NCBI GenBank assembly: GCA_027563935.2
Contig: CM050451.1
Location: forward strand, 102,451,565-102,515,564
Source: Costus lasius
Lineage: Eukaryota > Streptophyta > Magnoliopsida > Zingiberales > Costaceae
Direction: 5' to 3'
DNA: 64,000 nucleotides
In this document: positions 46,524-58,329 of the stretch, in pieces
How the letters are laid out: every line of letters starts with the position of its first letter
Numbering within the stretch: the first letter of the stretch is position 1
Notes under the pieces: model-generated
What the model was told of the DNA's origin: nothing
Database searches by the model: none
Seen by the model: the letters and a program-made list of their open reading frames with translations, nothing else
Position numbers and translations under genes: made by a program

Positions 46524-47015
46524 GTCAGCTAACTAAGTCTGGGATTTGGTTGAGCTACCTGATGAGGTAAAACCCATAGGGTGTAAATGGGTCTTCAAGA
46601 GGAAAACTGACATGGATAGCAATATAGTTACCTATAAAGGTAGACTAGTAGCTAAAGGATTCAAACAGGTCCACGGGGTGGACTATGATGAAACTTTTTC
46701 GCCAGTTGCCATGATGAAATACATTCGGAATCTGCTTGCTATAGTTGTATATCATGATTATGAGATATGGCAGATGGATGTTAAGACAGCATTCCTTAAT
46801 GGGAAGCTAATAGAGGATGTGTATATGACACAGCCTGATGGCTTCATCCATCCTGCAGATACCAATAAGGTCTGCAAGCTAAAGAAATCTATTTATGGAT
46901 TAAAGCAAGCATCTCGAAGTTGGAATCTTCGATTTGATGAAGCAGTGAGAGATCATGGCTGTATCAAAAGTGAAGATGATGCCTGTGTATACAGAAAATT
47001 CAGTGGGAGCTTAGT

Positions 47016-49545
47016 TGTAAGATCCAAGGATCTTAAGTCCTGGTAAGTACGATTTTTGATTTAAATAGAATCATTGGCTGTGATATTTTATTCTGATTTA
47101 AATAAAATTATTGGTTGTTAATTCATAGTGTTAATTTGTAATTAATTAATTAGAGCTTATTGGTTGTTAATTTGTAATTAATTAATTAGAGCTTATTGGT
47201 TGTTAATTTTAAGTTAATTAATTAGAGCTTATTGGTTGTTAATTTTAAGTTAATTAATTAGAGCTTATTGGTTGTTAATTTATAATTAATTAATTAGACC
47301 TTATTGGATGTTAATTTAATCCTTATTGGATTTTCGTTTAAATGAATAATTAACTATGGGTTATTGGGTTTACACTTAAATTAGATGGATTTGAATTAAT
47401 TAGTTAGTGGATTAATTCATAAACCCTATTTGAATTAATTGGTTAACGGGTTTAAAATTTAAAAACCCAAAGTTTAAGTTAGTAATTTCGGCTAGGGTAG
47501 AGAATTGGCGTTTTTTTGGCTTGGAGGAAAACCTTGGGCGACGGCTTGAAGGCTTGGGCGATTCTTGAAGGCTTGGACGAATTTTCCTTTCTTTCTCTTC
47601 TTTTTTCCCTTGGCCGGCGTCTTTGGTGTTTGGTGGCGTTTCTCTTCCATTGGTGGCGACATTGGTAGAACTTCAAGGCCTTAGACGAGTTTTTGGAGAG
47701 ATCTTTATCTTGGTGTTCACGGTTCAAAATAAGAGGTGAGTGGAGTGTCTTATTCGAATTCTATCAATTTGGTTGTGTTTGTGTTAATTGATACATTTGA
47801 TTTCTTGGAAACTTTACCATGCTAAAAACCGAAATTCAAGACTTCACCATGTTAAAAACCGAAATCTTGATATTACTTATGAAAACCGAAATCTTGATAT
47901 TTCTTACATGGAATTTAGGTAGCTTTAAATCAGTGATTCTTGAGCATGAAACTCTTATTAATTATGGTTTTAAATTTTAAGTAGTTAACATGTTTACATG
48001 TGGATTGTAAAAATAAATACAAATTAATCCTATGTTGGTTTTTATGGATGCCCTGATAAATGCTAATAATGTTATAGGATTCATGTTTATTTATCTATGA
48101 CCATGTATCCTTGTTTGAGAACCTTGGGTGATAACTTAGCAAGGTTATACTGAACTGATCAGCATGAAACCTAAGGACTACACTACATTATGTGGTTACG
48201 TGATTTTTGAATATTATGTGTTGTGGTCTGTGTATCCGCTATGGGATGGATAGGACTAAGGCTAAGTGTAACCGTGTACTCAAGGGGATAGTCTATATGT
48301 GATATGTTAAGGGTTTGAGATTTCAGCCCTGTGTATTGTGTGAGGGGGGTTGATGTTCAGCCTGCCTGTTGTGATTAGTGTGATGAAAGTGACTATCCTA
48401 GAGTCTGGTCGACACTTAGGAGTCCATGTTTGTGAAATAAGATATAAGATGTGTCTAGTGGTTGTCCAGGTAAGAAACCCTTTGGGAGAACGAGTGTTTG
48501 ATGCAAAGTGCCATGTCTTGGTCGGACAGGGGCCACCTCTTGATATCCTCACTCTTAGACTTTTAGATTTTTGTGTTATGGGGTGGTGTAGATCAAGGTA
48601 TCACATCTTGACCGGGTGGGGATTACCTCTTGAGTCTACACACTGTCCATGTTTTTTGTTGCATGTGATTTGCAGGCTTCTCCCAGTGCTTAGGCCAGAG
48701 CCGGGTTGGACCATAGTGGTCACTCTCGATTTATGCTGGACAACTAGGACAATTTAAGTGGTTGGTGTGTTTAGTTAGTTTAGAGTATGGCTCTAGAACT
48801 TTGGTTACTCTGTGGTGATAATTGTGTGATGCCTGTACATCTAATTGTTTATATGAGTTCTGTTTCTTATTTTCTGTTCTTTGTTTAGCTATATGTTGAC
48901 ATAATGTTTTGCTAAAGGTTTTTAAAATAATCTGTATGTATCTTTGAGTGTATGTTATGGATGGTCGATTGAGACTATCCACTCACTGGGCTGTGTAGCT
49001 CACTCCTCATTATTTTCAGGTGTAGAGCAGGGGCGCATTACCAGTTAGTATTTTATATGGATATTGTGATTCTCTCTATAGTTATGCCAGTTGGATGTAT
49101 GAGACTTTTGTGCTTAATTAACTGGGGCCGGTTGTGGCCGAACTATGTGAACTTGTGTTGCCGGTTGTGGCAGTTTTAAGATTTTGATTTATTTGTCACC
49201 GAGGGCTTTGGCCTGTTTTCGGTGTTTAGTATCATTGATGTTAGTTCCATGAGTTTATAGAATCGACATTGTGGTTTTGTTTCGAATTTCAAGTCGATTT
49301 GTATTTTGCGATCAGATTTGATATAAATGCGAACTTGCATATGTCTAGTGCAAGGATTGCGTGGTGGCAGGTACATTTATGAAATTGTGTTTCGTGGAAA
49401 TTTTATGTATGGATTCTCGAAAATTTTCAGATCGGGTTTTCCTGAACTTGGTTTTACCTAGCGTGTGCATCGATCTTGTATGATAACATCCTGTTCCTCT
49501 ATGACTTGTGTTGCTTGTTTGGGGTTAAGATAACGGGATGTGACA
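47016..49545 (+). mobile_element. Solo Tekay-like gypsy LTR, 2530 bp
   Basis: It runs from TGTAAGATCC to GGGATGTGACA, flanked by TTAGT at 47011-47015 and 49546-49550. It sits between FSGSL and VTFLVLYVDD of the copia RT. Its 3' end matches 8478-8688, where a Tekay-type primer site and gag start follow. Near 48507-48540 and 48597-48630 it has CTTGGTCGGACAGGGGCCACC-like motifs similar to the 76-bp repeat of the Tekay LTR at 56905. No protein-coding gene is supported inside. Confidence 0.93.
47153..47320 (+). repeat. 36-bp tandem repeat in solo LTR
   Basis: Four 36-bp units (GAGCTTATTGGTTGTTAATT + ...AATTAATTAATTA) start at 47153, 47189, 47225 and 47261, with a diverged partial unit at 47297. 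Sequence before 47153 is a weaker match to the same unit. Confidence 0.93.
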
Positions 49546-50481
49546 TTAGTGACTTTTCTGGTCTTGTATGTCGATGACATACGACTCATCGGAAATATCT
49601 TCAATCAGTGAAGACATTGTTAGGGAAATGTTTCGAGATGAAGGACTTAGGGGAGGCCGCATATATTCTGGGTGTGAGGATCTATTGGAATAGATCCAAG
49701 AGGCTTCTGGCCCTTAGTCAAAGTACCTACATTGATAAGGTCCTAGAGAGGTTTAACTTGGAGCAATCCAAGAAAGGATATCTTCTAGTGAGACATGGTC
49801 TTACTTTCTCGAAGAGCCAGTGTCCCACCACACAGGCTGAGAGCGATGACATGAGTCGAGTGCCCTATGCTTCGGCAATAGGCTCGATCATGTATGTAAT
49901 GTTATATACTAGATCAGATGTGGCTTATGTTGTGAGCATATCCAGCCGATACCAATCCAATCCAGGTTTACAAAACTGGATGGCTATAAAGATCATCGTG
50001 AAGTATATGAGAAGAACTATGGATCTGTTCTTGGTCTATAGGGGACAGGAAGAGCTCAGTGTTCAGGGCTACACAGATGCATCGTTGCAGTTAGACCCTG
50101 ACGACTTTAGATCACAAGCCGGCTATGTATTCAAAGTGAATGGAGGCGCTGTTTCCTGGAAGAGCTTCAAGCAATCCACCATAGCAGATTCTACAACCGA
50201 GGCTGAGTATGTCGCTGCTTCTGAGGCAGCCAAAGAAGTAGTTTGGATAAGGAAGTTCATATCTGATCTTCAGGTGGTTCCAACTACTGTGGATCCCATT
50301 GAGCTCTATTGTGATAACAATAGGGCGATTGCATAGGCAAAGGAACCACGGTCTCATCAAAGGTCCAAACACATACTCAGGAGATTTTACCTGATCAGAG
50401 AAATCATAGATCGGGGTGATGTCAAGATTAGAATAATTAACACAGAGAACAATCTATCAGACCCATTGACCAAGGCTTCGT

Positions 50482-52749
50482 TGGGGAATACCGGGTGTAA
50501 TTTAAAATTTTGTAGTCCCAGGACGCAGCGGAAGAAGCATTACACCCGAAACATATTCCTTTCCCAAGGATCCATACAAGAGAGAGAACACAAGGATGTG
50601 ATAGGGATGATACCTCTAATGCTTGTCAAGACGATGATGCCAAGTTTAAGACGCTCAAGTGCTCGACCTCTACAAGTATCCACGCGTCGACCTTCTCAAC
50701 GTTGCTCTCTTCCACGCTTGGTGCTAGCCTCGGTAAGAGAAAATCACCTCTTGGAATCTCCTTCTTCTTCTCCCTTTGTTCTTCACGCCAACAAGACTCC
50801 TCCAAGGAGACTCTCGGCCAACAAAGAAGAGGATGAAGGATAGTGGCGCAACACCAAAGGAAGAGGGCGGCTAGGGTTTCAAGGCATGCGCAACTCCAAG
50901 TTGCCTTGCCTTAAGAAGAAATTCTGCACTCGTTGATCATGAAAAGAGGGAGCGCATACCCCTTCTTTTATAAGCAACCAAGCCATAGCCGCCACCCCTC
51001 TTTCCTTAAGTGTTCTTGGCGCAATTCCTCCAAGAAATTGCCGCAAGACATCAGCCATACAAGTCTCTTGAATTGGAACAAACTAAAGCATAGAAATAAT
51101 CTAGCTTCTTGCGATATCAAGAGAGGTAATTTGAGTTCAATTATTATTTGGACTTTCCATATGTGATTGGCGCATATCACACTTGAATTAATCAAGTCTT
51201 ACACGCATCCACATCAGCCCATGCGTCCAAGATAGTTTCCAACTATGGAAACCAATTTCCAAAAGGATTCATACACTTTATTGGTGCAAATTCCATATAT
51301 GGAATTATCCCATGCGCCAAGTGTAATTCCAACTCCTATTAGGATTCAAACTTGCCTCAATTAGATTTAATCCACAATCCCTAATTGGATTTGGATTTCA
51401 ACACTAATTAGGCCCATGGAATTAAATCCTTATTGGATTAGGATTTGCTCCCAACACAATGGGTCTTATCCAAATCCAATTTCCATTAGGATTTGAATCC
51501 TAGTTGGATTAGGATTCGCGCCCAACCACTATGGGCCTTATCCAAAACCAAATTCTTATTAGGATTTGAATCCTAATTGATTAGGACTCTCACTCCTAGT
51601 AGAATTAGGATTCCAACCCCCAATTAAAATAAGGATTCCAGCTCCTTATTGGATTAGGATTCCAATTCCTAATTAAATTAGGATTCCAACTCCTAATTAA
51701 ATTAGGATTCGAATCCAACATAGTTTATAGTCCCAAGTCCAAGTACAACTCCTATACAGAGTACAAACTTGACCATGATATACATAAACCCATGAATCCC
51801 AATTGGACTCAGATTCAACCATGAATCTGTCGTGGACTTAGGATCAGAATGAACTCAAATATATTCCAAGATATCCAGATCATAAAACAACGTCAAGAGT
51901 TTATTGCGTGTGACCCCATAGGATCCATATGACGATGGCAATGATGATTAAACATCATAAGTAGTGAGAGGTATCTAGCAACACATCACTACTACCCATG
52001 TCATAGGACTTAAGTCATCTGGCAACAACTCCCTAACAAGCAACGACGATTCCCATGCATTATAGATCCCTTTGCCTGAACTGATATCCCGCCATTGGAT
52101 TAGTCTCATATTTATTAATCCAATCTATTGATTATGATTCAAATAGTATAGTCATACATTCCTGTCATGCACCAATGAGGTGGGGCGCCCCAAAGTGGAT
52201 ATCATGCTTTCAATTAAGGAAGGGGCAAATCCTACTATTGGTCATCCATACCTCCATATGACTTATGATATGCCCAATGACAGTCGTTTTGATCACCCAT
52301 TTACGAAGAGATGTGAGACTGTATCAAAGCACATCCATCATCACATCTTGACATGAATACCTCAAGTCTAAGGATGAATGCAAACCTCTTGTACATGAGA
52401 TTGACCTGTTGACTAGACAAGTCAATCCTCACGACTGGTCACTCCAGTGCATCCAATGCACCTGTATGTTTACGTTACTGTGCCCCACACCTAACCAGCC
52501 CATACACCAGTCTCATATGCACCAAAGCTGTCTCATATCGTCTAAGGCACCTTGACTGGAGATTACTTATGAGAATGGATCCAACCAAACTCCAGGGACA
52601 TTATTTATGCAATTTAATACATCAATGCAGGTAAAGAAATCTGCATAATAATGACCATGCCTTTATCAATAATATCAATTCTATCAAAGCACATTCAAAT
52701 AATGTCGGACTATATCCATACATTGGTCTGCAGGGCATAAACACTAACA
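50482..52749 (-). repeat. Cop2-B 3' LTR, 2268 bp
   Basis: In element orientation it starts TGTTAGTGTTTATGCCC (end at 52749) right after the tract AAGTGGGAGAT and ends ...GGTATTCCCCA at 50482. It shares short blocks with the Cop1 LTR (GGTATCTAGCAACACATCAC, GTCCAATAAG-like, LTR start). It inserted into Cop2-A near the end of pol; the left flank is TTCGT (50477-50481). Confidence 0.85.
51340..51720. repeat. Degenerate AT-rich repeat in Cop2-B LTR
   Basis: Many imperfect copies of a ~24-bp motif built on TAGGATTCCAA(C/T)TCCTAATTA, some with reversed ATTAGGAATT elements, give a self-complementary texture. Confidence 0.75.
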
Positions 52750-55423
52750 ATCTCCCACTTGCACTAAGACCAAGGGCAACTGAGTTTATTCAGTTACATT
52801 TCTCTAGTATGACTCATTTAGCTTCTACTGCACCAGAGGCTATGTCAGTGGGTCTTTCAGATTGCTATCTGTGTTTATTTCACAAATTTGAACATCATCT
52901 TTACCAATGATCTCTAAGATCAGATGATATCGCTGCAGTACATACTTGAGTGCTAAGTTCCTTCACTTATGCTATGGCCCCAGTAAGAATTATACTGGAC
53001 CATCAAGCACCAGGGACTAAATCAAGTTCAAGTGAATGAAGCTACTTCCTTGGCTGCCACAAGAAGCTGCAATGTACTCAGCTTTAATTGTAGAATTTGC
53101 CATTGTGGTTTGCATAAAGCTCTTCCAGCATACAATACCACATCAAGGCAAAACACAAATCCTGATTGTGAATGATAGTCATTAGACTAGAACGAAGTAT
53201 CGGTGTACCCCTGTACACAAAGTTCTTCCTGTCTATCATAGACTAGACCTTAATCTTTTATACTTCTCAAACATGAAGGATTGCTTTCACAGCTATCCAG
53301 TGTTTAAACACTAGGATCTGATAGAAAATTACTGGCCATGCTCCAAGCATTCGCCACATATGGTCTTGTGCTTATTGCATAAAAGATGATCTATCCTATA
53401 CCCAATGTACTAGCATTATAGACTCATGTTATTACTCTCCAGCTATGTCAAAGGACATAGTATCTTTGAGTGAGTCAGACCATGTCTTCCTAGAAGGTAT
53501 CAATTTTTGGAATCACCCAATATGAACCTCTCCAGAATCTCCTAGACGAATGTAGATTGACTAAAGGGCAATGACTTTCTTGGATCCCTATCCATAGATC
53601 CACATGCCTAGATTATAGGCCTCATTCCCTCATTCTTCTTGAAATACTTCCCTAGTATTTACTTCACCGCATGAAGAGCTGAGATATCATTTCATGTGAG
53701 GAGAATATCATCAATCAAGTAGAACAGGAAACACTACAATGCTCCCACTGATCTTCTTGTAAACATAGGCTCTTTTTCAAGATGCTTGCATAAGACCATG
53801 CATATCTTTATGGCCTCTATATGAAAACTTTTCAGCTATTTCCATATATATGTCCTCTTCCAAACGTCCATTAAGAAAAGCAGTTTTCATAACAACACGC
53901 CATAACAGAAAATGCAATTATAATAAGCAGATACCTAATGGACTCAAACATAGCTATTGGTGAAAATTTTCATCACTATCCACCTAGTGGACTTACCTGA
54001 AATTTCATTCACTAGATTGCCATTATAGGTAACATTGTTACCTTCCATGTCTATCTTCCTGGAAGATCCATTTACAACCTATGGGTGTTACCCCTTTGGC
54101 AGCTCAATCAAGTCCCACACTTGATTAGCAGACATAGAGTCCATTATGGTTCTCATAGCGCTTAGCCATTTCTTGGAATCTGGTCCACTGACCTCTTCCG
54201 CTTCCTCATAAGTCTTAGGTTCATCCTTGATGAAAAATTCGTCATGCCCACAACCTGTGAGAGCATTTTGAATCCATCCAGAATTATGTGGTTCCTGTGT
54301 TACTTGAACCTAGGTTGACTTTCAACCTGCATGTGAGATTCCTCTCCATCTGTGTCTAATTGTCTGTGGTTGATTTTGGACCTTGTCCTAATCAAATCTA
54401 CTCCCACTAGCTTCTTTCAAAAGAAATATCTCCTCAAGAAAGACAGTAGTTTGAGCAACAAATATTTTGTTCTCATCGGGATAGAAATAGTACTCTTTGG
54501 TACCCCATATACACACACTATGGAGTGTCAGAACAGTTCCTTGTATGGCCTCAAAATTTGCATGACTATTCAAAGATGGAACCACATCCAATGTGTTCCA
54601 TTTTCTTCCTTGAATTTCACCAGATTTAAAGAAATACCATTTATTTCAAACTGAAAATACATTCAAAACAATGGACATAATGTTCTAATACAAAAGCTAG
54701 TACATAATAGCAAAGTTCTAGTTGAAGTCTTGAAGGCAGTAAGATGATATCAACAGCAACATCCAATGCTTCGTTCCTGACTCGAAAGTCGATCCCACCA
54801 AGCCTCATTGTCCTACTTCTTCTGAGCTCCGGCATATGAAAACATATGTGAGCCCCACATGCGGTACCCAGTACCCATGAATAAGAAGTAGACATAAAGA
54901 CCTCAGTAACACAATACCTGAAATAGATGGATTACATCCATTCTTCTGTGCCATGCTCTGCCTGGGGCCTTAATCCATCCTGAAATTTCCATGCATTCCC
55001 AGTCTTCCGAAGTTTTAGCTTCGAAGAAACAGAACCATGGTCATTCCTAGATTTAAGCAAACACCTAGAAGATCCAACAACACTCTCTTGATCACTATTT
55101 GAAGTGTCTGGTGTGAAGAGACCTCGAAGATGTATGATGATATCATAAATCCCTATCTCATCACACTCAACCTGGACCTCAAGGGTCATGCACCTCAAAG
55201 CAAGAGTAGTGTAATGTTTACTATCTGCACAATGTTCAAGATAGACATTCCACTCCCACTCTGTACTAAAGTAAAGACAGGGCTGAGATGGAGGTCTTTC
55301 AAGAAGATGCACCACATTCTCTTGTTCTAGAATTTTGGACAAAATTTTAAACCATCTTGTCCAATTTATTCCATCCAGTTTATTTTTATAAAGTTTCAAT
55401 CTAAGATCAGGGGATGGTATCAT
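52750..55423 (-). pseudogene. Cop2-B gag-pol, heavily decayed
   Basis: Short homologous blocks on the minus strand follow copia order. Gag-like start MIPSPDLRLKLYKNKLDG at 55423, with NWTRWFKILSKILEQENVVH after it; protease-like SWVLGTACGAHICFHMPEL near 54830-54890 (catalytic Asp replaced by Gly); integrase C-terminal/linker block EYYFYPDENKIFVAQTTVFL near 54420-54500; RT blocks near 53700-54110 and RNase H near 53040-53220, both with many indels. No frame longer than 163 codons survives. The start region is cut off at 55426 by the Tekay element. Confidence 0.82.
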
Positions 55424-55426
55424 CTG

Positions 55427-58181
55427 TGTAACGCCCTCGATTTTTCTGAATTATGATTTAAGGTTAAAAATTCTGTTTCTGTATTTTTATCTGTTAAAAT
55501 TTTGGGATTTTTGCTTAAGTGTAGGAATTTTTCCTACAGGGCAAAAATAATTATTTTGGTTGGGGATTTGAACCCTCAACCTTGATTCTTTGCTCCTGGA
55601 ATTCTTCCACCGTGGTGGCGCATATTTCTGATGTTATTGGAGTGGCGCATGGTGGTTAAGCCCAGGTAAGCCCTTAAAACCGATTTTCACTTAAGTTAAC
55701 TGGGTTATTGGATCTTGGATCCGTTTGGGGTGGGAGAAAAAAAAAAGGAAATTTCGTGAGAGCTCCTCTCCCTCACGACTTTGTTGGTTTTCTTGCCCTA
55801 GCCGCCTGTGGTTGTCGCCCCTCACTGTGCTTGGCGCCTCCTGCAAATTTCTGACGCTGGTGGTGGCAGACTGGTGGTGGACGAATTTCCTGGAGATCCC
55901 TGACTCTCTGTTTTGGCGTTTTTCTCTGTGGACGATTTTTCTGTGAGTAATTCGATCCTAAGGAGTCTAATCCGCTAAATTGTAGATTATCATTCAATTA
56001 AAATCCGTTATATCTACAAGTAAATTGGTGCATATGTGAAATTCAAAAATTACCTGTGCCGGACGAATATTGAAAAATTTATTCTGTATGTTTTAATCTC
56101 TTAAATTTTGGTCTGTAGTTCTTCTAAAATTTATTTGTTTGATAAGAAATTTTAGAGAAAACAAAATTGGGGATTTAACTAAGAACTTAGGAATTTTCGA
56201 AAATCATGGTTCGGGCCAATTTTGGGGCTTTTGTCAATTTTCTTCACAAGCGTGCAATTAAAATTATCTGTAGTGGGGAACTGAAATTATTTTCATGAAA
56301 TTTGTATGTTCTGCAAGAATTCTGAAAATTGCGCCCCTTACAGTGATTTGATGGCTCACGGTTTTTAGGAATTTTGGGGAAGAATATTGCAATGAATATC
56401 TGTATATATTTCCCTATAATTCCTAGGCTTGTTTAATTGTTTGTTATGTGAATAATTTCTGCTCTGTATATATGTTGTGAATTTTTTGAAATTTTGAACG
56501 TGTTTTAACCTTTGTGAGAACATAGAATGGTTTGACATGAATTGTATGAAATCTAAGGAATTCACTCATATATTACTTCTGGTTGATGGTAAAAAATTTA
56601 TGAAGTATGTTCAGCTTTGATTTTCTGCAAATTGTAATGTTGTTAAGGACTGGATATGGGGGTGTGTCATTTTTCTGGTTTGTGAGACACTTTGGGCATG
56701 ATGTGAGGATTGAGTAATGGTTAGTCCGTTTCAGTATGATCTGTTCTGTAAAAATTATGCCCTAGTGTAACACTCTTCCGTGTCCTTACCCTCCTTCTGT
56801 GGCGCTGTAATGGTGCTGATAGTCTACTACGACCCATGAGACACTAGTGAAGGGTAGATGTGAGCTGGTCTCACCTTCCGTTCTCCCTCCACTATTTCTG
56901 TTTTGTTCTGGGTATTGGAGGCCAGAGTGCCACGTCCTGACAAGACGGGGGCCACCCACTGATACCTCCTCTACCATTCTGTTCTGGGTATTGGAGGCCA
57001 GAGTGCCACGTCCTGACAAGACGGGGGCCACCCACTGATACCTCCTCTACCATTCTGTTCTGGGTATTGGAGGCCAGAGTGCCACGTCCTGACAAGACGG
57101 GGGCCACCCACTGATACCTCCTCTACCATTCTGTTTCTGATATGCATGCATGTCTCGTCCTCGGCAGAGGTGGGGTCAGACCTTCTGTGGTCTTCAGGCC
57201 TTCTGTGGCCTTTCTGTTTCCGATGTAGACTATCCGTTTGGATTCTGAAAATTCTGATTTTCTGTCTGTCAGCTCTGATTTCTGTAGTTCTGTTTCGATC
57301 TGTATTATAGACGTGTTGGGCGGTGTGATTAGTTGGAATGGGTTGGTATACTTATATCCTACTTCATGCTTGATGCCTATTGTTATAAGTATCTGTATTT
57401 GATTATGTTTTGTTTCTGATATGAGTGTGCATGTTAAGCTGAGTTATCTTATCTGTTAAAAAAAGAATTTCAACTTAAGCATGATATTTTTGATGTGTAC
57501 TATGGATGACTTTTAGTGTCTTTTACTCACTGAGCTTTTTAGCTCACCCCCGTTGTTTAAATATTTTCAGGTGAGACATCAGGACAGTGATCGCTACAAC
57601 TACATAATGTGTTTTGATGCTAATGTTTTATATAATTTCTAAGAATTTTCTTCCAAAGATCTATCAGGCCTGCGTGCCTAACTTAATTATATGACATGTT
57701 TTATCTCCTGAGGGCTTATGCCTGTTTTCAGGATATTATATTATAGTTGTCTCGTTTTAGTTGTTGGATACGAGAAATTGTTCTTATTCTGAAATGTCCG
57801 ATTTGAGATTTATTGTATTCGAAATACTTTGAGATATGTAACCGAGTTATTGTTGTATTTGGTATCTGAATAATCAGTTTCTGCAATATTTCTGAAATTT
57901 GTGTTCTCCACATATGTGTAGTGTGGACATCTGATTTGTTCCAGGATATGTGTGTCTGTGCAGCAGTAATTTAGTATACTTGCTGCCGGATTTTCTGGAT
58001 TTCCGGATTTCTATTTCCTAGTAATCGATCCTACTCAGTTCTGTGCGGTTTTCAGTTCCATAGTAATGTCCTTCGATGCCGCTTTCTTCTTGTGTTTTAA
58101 TGGAAGAGTAAAAAAAAAAAATTTTTTGAAACCCCGTATTTTACTTGTATGCGTGTGGGGTGTGTAATGAGGGACGTTACA
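55427..58181 (+). repeat. Tekay 5' LTR, 2755 bp
   Basis: The LTR runs from TGTAACGCCCTCGATTTTTC to GAGGGACGTTACA. It has about nine substitutions against the visible 3' LTR and one 14-bp difference (CAGACTGGTGGTGG present here at about 55867-55880). Confidence 0.95.
56905..57132 (+). repeat. 76-bp tandem repeat, three copies, in Tekay LTR
   Basis: Units start at 56905, 56981 and 57057 and are nearly identical. Each contains CCACGTCCTGACAAGACGGG, followed by GGCCACCCACTGATACC. Confidence 0.95.
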
Positions 58182-58183
58182 GA

Positions 58184-58195
58184 TGGTATCAGAGC
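58184..58195 (+). promoter_or_regulatory. Tekay primer binding site (tRNA-iMet)
   Basis: TGGTATCAGAGC is a perfect 12-base match to the initiator tRNA-Met 3' end, two bases after the LTR. Confidence 0.93.
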
Positions 58196-58329
58196 AATTT
58201 TTACTAGCAATTAGAAACTCCGGGGAAGGAAAACTCTGTTTGTGTATTGCTAGAAACCAAGTTAGGATCTGATTTGTGATTGAACATTGGTTGTTATTCT
58301 ACTGTGTTATGTGATGCAGGTAAAAAAAA

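Larger units (their letters stand above)
46524..50481 (+). pseudogene. Cop2-A copia pol relic, RT to RNase H, split by a solo LTR
   Basis: 46524-47015 encodes the RT from NQVWDLVELPDEVKPIGCKW (with a stop before VWD) through DETFSPVAMMKYIR, QMDVKTAFLNGKL and CVYRKFSGS. After the inserted LTR, 49550-50481 continues VTFLVLYVDDI, a small deletion/frameshift near 49598, then LLGKCFEMKDLGEAAYILGV, GYTDASLQLD, ADSTTEAEYVAASEA and LYCDNNRAIA, TAG at 50334-50336 in place of Gln, and SDPLTKA. The copy is roughly 70 percent similar to Cop1, hence a different family. The 5' part is missing beyond a junction at about 46517-46524, and the 3' part is cut by the Cop2-B LTR. Non-functional. Confidence 0.9.

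Noticed and set aside
50466..50843. 125-codon frame downstream of the copia relic
   Set aside because: It begins in relic pol and continues into the Cop2-B LTR; no recognisable domain.
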